64,000 nucleotides of DNA from Amoebophrya sp. A120. Lineage: Eukaryota; Sar; Dinophyceae; Syndiniales; Amoebophryaceae. A program made the position numbers and the translations under genes. The stretch spans positions 3,844,130 through 3,908,129 of the forward strand of contig CAJINV010000006.1 in assembly GCA_905178155.1 (NCBI GenBank), in the 5' to 3' direction. Numbering within the stretch: the stretch's first letter is position 1; the number at the start of each line of letters is the position of its first letter. Positions 56,538 through 64,000 of this stretch are shown one piece after another. Below the pieces are notes generated by a model. The model had not been told where the DNA came from. It saw nothing but the letters and a program-made list of their open reading frames with translations, and searched no databases.

Positions 56538-58261
56538 CTATCTCTCCTTGCTAGAAGTCCACCACAGCCATAACCTCAGCAGCAGGCACCCTGCCGAAAA
56601 GACCGCGGCGGCAAAATTCGCGGCGCCCAGAAACTCCGCATTGTCGACTGTTACCAGCAAGTGAAACGCCCAGGAGGAGCAGACGAACAAGCCGAAAAAA
56701 TTCTGCGCGAAAGAGCCCATGTATTTATGAATTGTAAAAGTATCGCACTCGTAGTAATTGCAATCATGCATTACAAATTTTTTTCTAAAGGTGAATCCGC
56801 ACTACAGATTTTATTTCTCATGCTGAGGAAGTAGTTGTAGTTTTTTTGTAATGCATTTATACCAGTACGATACTTTTGCTTTTGCAATGCATAGTACTCC
56901 GCTTTCCGTAACTCAAACGCCTTGTACGCGTAGAACGCCGGGGAGCCCATGTAAACTAAAAAGGTTGTCATGCCGAGCAGCTGGAATACAAGTTTCACCT
57001 CCAGAATGAGAACCGTTGATTTGTAATCCTGATTTTTGTCTTCTTCACTTGCGTCGGATGAGTCGTCATTCGTCTCGTTATCGACCCAAGCGGTCAGTAC
57101 TGTCGGGTAGTCGATCGCAGCGGTGATAATGAAGATTATCGTGATCAATAGCAGGTAGCAAAGGAGAATTTTTGTCTGTCTCCTGAACTGTTTTTCGTAT
57201 AAATCCATTCTGTAGCAATGCCGGTAGAGGTAGACCCAGAGAAAGCCCGCAAGCGTCTGCACCGTGCAGGGGATGATCCCGGTACGGAGCCCGTCGAGGA
57301 ACATGAAAAGCGTCCACGTCCACCCGTTGGCGCACTGGGCCAGGAACTGGAGAGGCGGGGTTTCGAGGAAGAGATGGTGGTGGTGGTCTTGTTCTTCTTG
57401 GGGTTGGGCAACATTTTTTTCGTCCTGCTCGGATGAAAAGCGGTGGAAGTGTGCTTGGTCGCTGCTTTCAACGTGAAACGCCTCGTCCCCGGACGAGGGG
57501 GTCTTGTTTGATATTTCAACCGCTGTTAAGTTTTCGGCGGCGATTGTTATTGCTGAACCACCGGCACGAAGAATATGGTGCTTCTCAACCTGCTCCTTAT
57601 CGTTGTTTTGAAAAATTCTTGTAGTCCTAGTGCCGCCTTCCTCTCCTTCCTTGACAAAGCAAGTGCGTGGTGGAAGTGCACCAATAGCACAGCCAGCAGT
57701 GTCATGATTCTCATGATCCAACACCGCAGCGGTCGTGCTCGAAGAGGACGATTGTTCTATGATCAAGTTGTCATCCCCCGTGCTGGCTACAACTGCTCCT
57801 CCTGCATTTGTGGATGTTGCACCTGAACCAAGGCTGATCCTGATGGTGATTGCTTCATTTTCGCTCGCACTTTTGTTCGGCGACGAGAGGGCCACGTCGA
57901 TCACCGGATTACAAACGACGGCGTCATGGATAATGTCGTCTACTTGTAGCTCCTGATGCGGTTCTACTTGCTGCTGGTGCTGTTCTTGCTCTCGTTTCAC
58001 CTCCTGTGGTCGTGCCTCAACAGCTGCACCCTTGGCGTGGCGGTCTGTAATATCCTCATGCTTTCTCACCGCACGAAGACAAGGACAACATGTTTTTGTG
58101 TTTGTGTCGTGACAAAAATTTTGGCTCTCGTAGTACGTACTTTTCTTCCTCCTGACACGATAAATGTCGTAAAACAGCTGGGCAGGGCCAAAATAGAGAA
58201 ATATGGGGAAACCAGCTATGACAATGTCGTAGAGAAGAATTTGCCAGCGACTTTCAGACAT
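56538..58261 (-). CDS. SWEET/MtN3-like membrane protein with a long loop insertion
   Basis: Predicted 516-aa membrane protein, probably a sugar-transporter relative. Start is ATG 58261 (MSESRWQILLYDIV). The first span is followed by YRVRRKKST, which resembles the conserved basic KKST after helix 1 of SWEET proteins. A polar, Ser/Glu/His-rich loop of roughly 280 residues follows. Then come further spans: LQFLAQCANGWTWTLFMFL, GIIPCTVQTLAGFLWVYLY, ILLCYLLLITIIFIITAAI, KLVFQLLGMTTFLVYMGSP, and in exon 2 FFGLFVCSSWAFHLLVTV and FLGAANFAAAVFSAGCLLL. That makes seven, arranged like two three-helix MtN3 repeats, with D-x-A-E-F-L-G-A-A-N near the place of the usual D..x..PN. Exons are 58261-56894 and 56725-56538. 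A typical SWEET is 220-280 aa, so the insertion is unusual. Family assignment is moderate; a PQ-loop relative is the main alternative. Confidence 0.6.
56726..56893. mobile_element. Introner family B, 168 bp (SWEET-like gene)
   Basis: Flanks GTATT/GTACT. Has an extra GAAGTAGTTGTAG insertion and a doubled CTTTTG near the right end. Joins LRKAEY to MGSFAQNF. Confidence 0.88.
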
Positions 58262-60000
58262 GAGAGCAGCGCGGCAATGCTTGAAAAACTGAATTGAGTG
58301 GAGGTCTACGGGACGTGGAAAGAAGTAGAGGAGCGACTGACAAGTACTACTTAGGCTCAGACGACATGCTACTTTACCTAAAACAGGTTGATACGTAGCC
58401 GGGCAGCCAGTGGGCTCTTGTCCTCTACTAGTTGTCCGAGCAGAGGCAATTTTAACCTTCTCTGTGAAGATCCAACTTATGGTGAAGTAGAACTTTAAAA
58501 GCAACGAATTCGTTGCGTCAGACAGAACGAGGTCGGCAACTACAACAGGTTTCTCTTCGAGGCACGGACCAAGAACGAGGTTCTTGTCGGACGAGGGAAA
58601 TGAAAAAAAGAGCAAGTAGTACTAGTACAACTCCACAGAACGATCACAACGTACGTTTGATACCTGAGCAAGCACGACGTAAAAAGAAAAACGCTACGAC
58701 AACGACCTGAACGACAGGACGATTACATACGATCTACAGAGCGCCAACAAGCAACCGGCATATAATCTGCGACCTTCGATGAATACTGAATAGTCAAAAC
58801 AACGAAAAAATCGCTGCACGAACGACGAGGAAAATATTGCTACAACATTCATCGTGCTGGCCTCTTCCTACCAGCACTTGTGCTTCTGGAGAAGTACAAC
58901 TCACCGGTCGTTTACAAGAAGAAGAACTTCGTCTGCTATAATTTCTGAATTCACAGTCGGTGCTCGCTATTGGCAAACCTGTACTCGTCCGGGTTCGAAG
59001 TCGGTGCTCGCTATTCACACCGGGGCCATTTTTAGGCTCGCTATGGCAAACCTGCAGCATCCAGGGACCCTGACAAGGCTCTCGCCCCCACGGCTTTTGG
59101 TAGATTAAGCAACATCCGTTCCCAACAATGACGAAGAACAACGCCGAAGAACACTTTTTAAGAGATAAGTCAGAAGGCTACTGGACGCCATTGCCATCAA
59201 TTTTTATCACAAGCAAAAAAACTTCTCACATGTTGGGTAGACGGCGACGGGCTACGACTTGACAGAGTAAAGCAATACAAAATAGGTCCCAGGCAGGCTA
59301 TGCACGTACGAATCAAGTCAAAGACGTCAAAGCGAGAGGAGAGTCGTAGTTGTAAAACTTTGAGTTTGGTGCGCATGTATTTTTATGTGGTTTGTTAATA
59401 TGTACTTTTGGTGTGTCTTTCTCAGAAACTACATACAAATTGTGTTGTTACTATGTATAAGGACATCTTTTTCCACATAGATATAACTTTCTGTGCGACC
59501 AGCGCGTAAATATTGATTGTTAAGGTAAAAATGGGAGCCAGGGTTACAGTACTTCATGTGGGATGCATTTTCGAAATACTCAGGGGGCAGAAAACTCTGA
59601 ACGAAGACTTCTTGAAGGCTGCTTGTACTTGTGCTTGCTAACTAGTGTCTGTCTCTGTAAAGTTCTTTTGAAAAATAAAGGGTGATGCTGAAGGAAAACC
59701 GATATGTTTAAAGCTGCGAGCTTGGCTGGAAGAGTTGTGGGTGATATCATGTATCGTATACCCGGACGCAAAAAAGAAAAACAAGTTGGCGTGGTATCAC
59801 AGTACTCTAGAAGAATACTTACGGACGAAGTCCAAAGGCGTACATACTTTTACCATGCTTAGTTAGACTTACCACTTTTTTGAAATTTTAGGCACTTGAC
59901 AGAAAATCAAAATTTGAGAAGATATTGAACTTGAAAAAATAAAAATGCGCTTTTGCGCAAAAAATGAAATACTTTTGCAATTCTTCGCTTAACTAGTTGA
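58262..60000. other. Intergenic, contains a duplicated segment
   Basis: Apart from 58454-58970 (see duplication) it holds two AGTCGGTGCTCGCTATT boxes near 58957 and 58999 and no convincing gene. Confidence 0.5.
58454..58970 (+). repeat. ~500-bp duplication, copy 1
   Basis: Matches 63401-63926 in the same orientation, from AACCTTCTCTGTGAAGAT to TTCGTCTGCTATAAT, with many substitutions and small indels. This copy is about 200-700 bp upstream of the SWEET-like ATG. Confidence 0.85.
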
Positions 60001-60275
60001 TTTCATGCACTGCAAATATCAATATGTGTCTGCGGTCATGCTAGGCCGGCGTGACTCGTCTCAGGTCTGTCAATGTCATGCAAATTAACACCACAGTGCT
60101 GCAGTTCTCTGTCATGCTCATGCAGAGCCGCTGTTTGCCATGCAAAACAGCCAACACCAACACCTATTTACTCAAGTCACAAACTTTTCATGCTGAGTCG
60201 GCAATTGCCGAGTCGTCATAATTCGTCTACCCGCATCACAAGTTTCCAGACCCAGATCGATATTTGCACTTGATA
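60001..60275. mobile_element. Degenerate family A introner outside a modelled gene
   Basis: Left end TTTCATGCACTGCAAATATC, right end TATTTGCACTTGATA, flanks GTTGA/GTTTG. Lies just 3' of the RSSSS gene, possibly in its 3' UTR or an unmodelled exon. Confidence 0.75.
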
Positions 60276-60343
60276 GTTTGTTGAACGTTTCTCCGTGCAG
60301 CTCCGCACCTTCTTGGGGGAAACACTGATCCGGCTTCTCCTGC

Positions 60344-61837
60344 TTACCATGCCCTTGCTCCATTGGCAACCGATTTTTCATACCCCCCTGAGGCGCCAAT
60401 TGTTCTCCTCCACGCATCCATAGCTTGATCCCAAGCTTGTTGGAAAACGCTCTTGCCCGGCTTCGCCGTCTTCGTGTCCGTCGCCGTCTTCATTTCCGTC
60501 GCCGTCTTCGCTTCCGTCGCCGTCTTTTGAGGAGCAGAAGTGCGATAACCGCCAATGCGCCCCGTGTTACTGCTCGACCTGCTCGAGCTCCTGCCACTGC
60601 TCGAGCTCCTGCCACTGCTCGAGCTCCTGCCACTGCTCGAGCTCCTGCCACTGCTCGAGCTCCTGCCACTGCTCGAGCTCCTGCCCCTGCCGCCCCTGAG
60701 TTCTCGCGGAGATGCGTCGTACGCCTTGGACCTCACCGTGTCGACCGCTTCGCCAATAAAGGGCTCACTCGCCTCCTGCTGCTTCTTGGCCAAATCCAGA
60801 AACGCTTGCTGGATTGCTGGATTGCTGGATTGCTGGCGCTGTTAGCAAGTTAAAGTTCTAAAACTCTAATATTTGTGTTCATGAACAAGTAAGATCAAAC
60901 TAGGAACCCTAAACGGCCTAAAGCCTGAAACCCTGGGAGAACCGGCCGCGACGGACGCCCACCTTTTCACGTGGTGCGCCCCTACATGCATAGTTTTTTG
61001 GAAAAGAAAAGCAAAAAGAGAAGGATGAAGAAAAAAATCGAGCGAGGCGAGCGAATCTCTCGGCGGCCTATGAAGGACAATCCAGTGGCCAGCCGGGAGT
61101 CCAACACAGTAGGGCTTCAGCTGCGCTGGCTCTAAACCTGTACATAGTACAGGTTTAGAGCCAGACTCTATTTGTGTTCATGAAATAAGAATTAGACGCA
61201 CTAGCCGAGCGCCCCCATATCCTTACTCGAACGACACAGAAGTCAACATGGCGAGCAGAGTAAACAAATGCGCTCATTGAGCGCAAACGCAAGAACGCAG
61301 AATGCTATTTATAGATACCGGCTTCCAGTTCGACGGGCTGATCGGCGGCTTGTCGGCCTCGTCCAGCTGCCCCTTCATCTCGTGACCGGTCCAAAGCTAT
61401 GAAAATGAAAATAAATCCCCCCTCCTCAGCATATCCAGAACAAGGCCGCTGGCTTGCGCACTTACACAAAAAATAAAGTCGGTTTTGCTGTAAGGAACCC
61501 ACATTGACACTCGCAGCCTGCTGAGGAGCATACAAGTCTATTTGTTTAGCATGTTGGCAGACGCCTGCGCGTGCGCTGAAGCCCAGTAACAGCATGGCAA
61601 ATCGCCTCCATAATGCGGGGCGCAGCTCTTCGACTGCCTTCTTGCAAGACAGATTTGTGACTACAAGAAATGAATCTGCTTCATCGCAAATTTTTTCATT
61701 CTTTGAGTACTGAGCTGCGGAGGGGTTATTTTTCATCACGATAAAACCATTTTCTTCGCACGGTTCTCCTCCATCTTCTTCTCCGCTGCCGCCAGGGCGG
61801 CGGAGGAAATGAGCAACTTCTGCGCGGTTTTGGTCAT
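60344..61837 (-). CDS. Small basic protein with GRSSSS and KTAT repeats, 218 aa
   Basis: Not recognised. The model uses ATG 61837 (MTKTAQKLLISSAALAAAE); the open frame extends upstream to 61939 only without an ATG, so a first exon may be missing. Exons: 61837-61744, 61397-61319 and 60832-60344, with one family D introner and one GT-AG intron (60833-61318), 219 codons in all. The N-terminal 30 residues are an Ala-rich amphipathic helix. The next segment contains GQLDEADKPPISPSNWKP. Then comes a helix (IQQAFLDLAKKQQEASEPF), five GRSSSS units encoded by an 18-bp tandem repeat, and a KTATE/KTATD repeat. It ends near FQQAWDQAMDAW. The repeat part is probably disordered. A GTAAGC just before the stop is a possible alternative donor. 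Confidence 0.5.
60581..60686. repeat. 18-bp tandem repeat, about six units
   Basis: Unit CACTGCTCGAGCTCCTGC, encoding GRSSSS on the minus strand. Nearly identical units suggest recent expansion. Confidence 0.9.
60833..61318 (-). other. GT-AG intron, 486 nt, holding a perfect 18-bp palindrome
   Basis: Donor AAGCCG|GTATCTATAAA and acceptor AGCGCCAG|CAATCC in phase 0. It contains the hairpin at 61126-61164 and two CATGAACACAAATA boxes. An alternative acceptor, AACAG, lies six bases upstream. Confidence 0.55.
61126..61164. repeat. Perfect 18-bp-arm palindrome in an intron
   Basis: CTGGCTCTAAACCTGTAC, loop ATA, GTACAGGTTTAGAGCCAG. Lies in the GT-AG intron of the RSSSS gene. Confidence 0.9.
61398..61743. 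mobile_element. Diverged family D introner, 346 bp (RSSSS gene)
   Basis: Flanks AAAGC/AAACC. Begins TATGAAAATGAAAATAAATC and ends GGGGTTATTTTTCATCACGATA. Joins RAKKMV to WTGHEMKG. Confidence 0.88.
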
Positions 61838-63400
61838 CCTGGACAGCAATAAGAACGCCGGGACTTCTGTCGTGATTATTCGTCGTTCACCTGCAGTACG
61901 AATGGTGACAGAGTTTGATCTGGGTTTGGCAGCGTTCAATTATAGTTTTTAATAATTCAATAATAGTATATTAAGATTTTTATCATGACGAGGAATGCTA
62001 GGCTTTAATGCCATTGCTACGCCAGAGCATTTTAATAATATTAAAATGAATTCTTGCAGCGCGCTGCAAACCACCCGGCCAAATAGCGCAATGCGTGCTT
62101 GATGTTCGTGGCTGGAGGTGGCGATGCATCATGTTTACTAATGTTTCTGTTTGTGCTTATGTTCACGAAACATCAAAGCCCACAGGTATTGAAACTCAAA
62201 ATACCGGCCGTCTCTTCACGCCAGTTCTGATAGGTTTTGCGAAAGGATGGGCGCGCTTCTACTTGCGTCGAAAATCAACGACACGGCGAGCACCTGTGAT
62301 TCCAGTTGTCGTTCCTTGCGCTTTGGATTCATTCATCGCACCTAATTCAGGAATGCAGTGAAACTTCTAAGACGATTAAATCAAAGCGAGCGCTTAAAAG
62401 TCTGAAAGCACGACGCAAGAGAAGTAGAGAGCCCCTTGCGAAGTCATATACTTATCGCAACGCAAAATCAAAGCTGAAGGCTGAGTAGATCACTGCAGCC
62501 GGAGCGAACTGCGTGGATTTGTGATGCGATTCCTGTATTTTTGGATTAAAGCGAGGAAAAAGGAGGCGGAAGTAGACAGTAGCTGAAATGGGCGCGGCGC
62601 GTTAGTGGATACTTGTACTTCTGCCCTCGGGGCCCTATACAGCTTAAGGCAGGAGCACCCACGACCTAGGGGCGCTGAGCCCTGCAACCGCATATTAGCA
62701 GGTGCTTCTCTAGCTGGCAGCAGGTCGATCCGTCAACGCCGCCCGAAATCTATCATAATTTAAAAAGAAGTCCAATACCTCAGGTTTCGCGAGAGCGGTG
62801 GCGCTGCGAAGGTTGCGCTGCGTCTCTTCCGAACGAGTGCGCTATAATTTTTGGTTTCTTCTGAAGATTGCTCCTGGGAGCAAAAACGAAAAAAAAATCC
62901 TGCTCGCAAGGTGAAGGTTGCTGTTTTGGGATCATAAGAATATTTGCATCACTTCAACATAATATCCACACTATCCACACTTCTGCTACAGGCAGGTGTC
63001 TATCTACAACTTGTATTGGCTTTCATAATGTGTGTGACCACATACAGCCCCGTAAGTACGCAACGAGTACGGATCTTCGCACGAACCGCTTCCACCGCTT
63101 CTCCTTGTTGATATACTAGAACGATACACGATCGCGACCACGAGGGAGTCTACAACGTCAACGTTTTTCCACGAAGAGCGCGGCTCTGAATTTATCCTAC
63201 TGCACGACGTGGGCCACCCACGAGTTTCAATCAGAACGAAGCGATGCGATATACATATACTTCTCATCGTACACGATTATTAATTCGGCCTTGCGTTCGC
63301 ACGATGTTGCCGATGGCGCATTTGGCAGTAAAAGATATCATCTACGGTCGGTGCTTTCTGTTCTTTTTTTTTTTCTACAATGTCCATCTCCTTGAATTAC
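61838..63400. other. Intergenic, no gene accepted
   Basis: Plus-strand frames at 62095-62361 and 62306-62488 overlap and are Arg/Lys-rich without a motif. No introner, tRNA or rRNA recognised. Confidence 0.45.
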
Positions 63401-63926
63401 AACCTTCTCTGTGAAGATGATCCAAGTTATGGCACTAGTACCGTAGAACTTTGAAAGCAACGAGTTCGCTCCTCAGACAGAACGAGGTCAACAAAATCAA
63501 AATTCTAAAAATCGAGACGTGGAACAAGAGCAAGGTAGTTGTCGGACGAGGAAAATCATGAAGGAAAGAGCAACAACTCCACAGAACGATTATAATGTAC
63601 GTTTGGTACCTGGGCATGAGCATGACTGAGCAGGCACGACGGACATAAAAGGAAAACGAAACGACAACGACTTGAACGACAGGACGATTACCTACGATCT
63701 ACAGAGCGCCAACAAGCAACCTGCATATAATCTGCGAACTTCGACGGATAGTGAAAAAACCAAAAAAAAACGCTGTGCGAGCGACGAGGAAAATATGGCT
63801 ACAACATCGTGGCCTCTTCCTACCAGAAGTTATGCTTCTGGAGATGAAGCACTCATCGGTCGTTTACAAGAACTTCGTCCGCTATAATGTTGAGTTTCTG
63901 ATTTCAGAGTCGGCGTTCGCGTTATG
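63401..63926 (+). repeat. ~500-bp duplication, copy 2
   Basis: Counterpart of 58454-58970. The plus-strand frame here (MATTSWPLPTRSYASGDEA) is not conserved in copy 1, so it is probably not a gene. Confidence 0.85.
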
Positions 63927-64000
63927 GGTCGTGTTCCAATGTGAAGAAAGCATCTCCTTTCATAGTTTTGTCTTCTTGGGCAATTGTAGTTGCGGCGCTT

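Noticed and set aside
63672-63887. 71-aa plus-strand frame
   Set aside because: Not preserved in the other copy of the duplicated segment (58454-58970).
1-64000. CRISPR-like interpretation of regularly spaced repeats
   Set aside because: Repeats are terminal inverted repeats of separate insertions with different flanks, spaced hundreds of bases apart; the genes are eukaryotic in type.

Overview
This window reads as nuclear DNA of a protist with very intron-rich, protein-dense chromosomes. The best guess is a syndinian dinoflagellate of the Amoebophrya type, whose published genomes carry invasive, non-GT-AG introner elements. That assignment is inference from intron style; no rRNA or spliced-leader gene was found to confirm it. 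All nine protein-coding genes I can support lie on the minus strand.

The dominant feature is a swarm of about 80 short (about 130-350 bp) palindromic-ended elements inserted inside coding sequence. They fall into at least seven terminal-repeat families (called A to G and J here). All begin 5'-TAT and end ATA-3', and nearly all are flanked by a 5-bp direct repeat. Removing each element plus one copy of its repeat restores an open frame at the junctions I read. The six complete genes that carry them (trx-like, sphingosine-1-phosphate lyase, ALYREF-like, giant gene, SWEET-like, RSSSS gene) come to 399, 786, 671, 4752, 517 and 219 codons, each an exact multiple of three. The elements therefore behave as recently inserted transposon-derived introns. 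Seven ordinary GT-AG introns occur in the same genes.

Layout, left to right. 1-9465: a helical protein of unknown function, running off the left edge, with 14 introners, one of which was itself invaded by a 3.5-kb GC-rich inverted-repeat element. 10.2-11.1 kb: a GC-rich repeat island. 11.2-13.3 kb: a tryparedoxin/nucleoredoxin-like gene. 13.3-16.6 kb: a graveyard of gene fragments copied from the three neighbouring genes, with useful empty/filled insertion sites. 17.4-22.3 kb: sphingosine-1-phosphate lyase. 23.4-24.7 kb: two short intronless genes. 25.8-29.1 kb: an ALYREF-like mRNA-export adaptor. 31.1-54.7 kb: one giant gene (4751 aa, 37 introners, one FN3-like domain). 56.5-58.3 kb: a SWEET-like 7-TM protein. 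60.3-61.8 kb: a small repeat-containing protein. 58.5-59.0 and 63.4-63.9 kb: two copies of one non-coding segment.

The genes do not form an obvious pathway. What unites them is the introner load, which sits inside genes and gene remnants and is almost absent from intergenic DNA.
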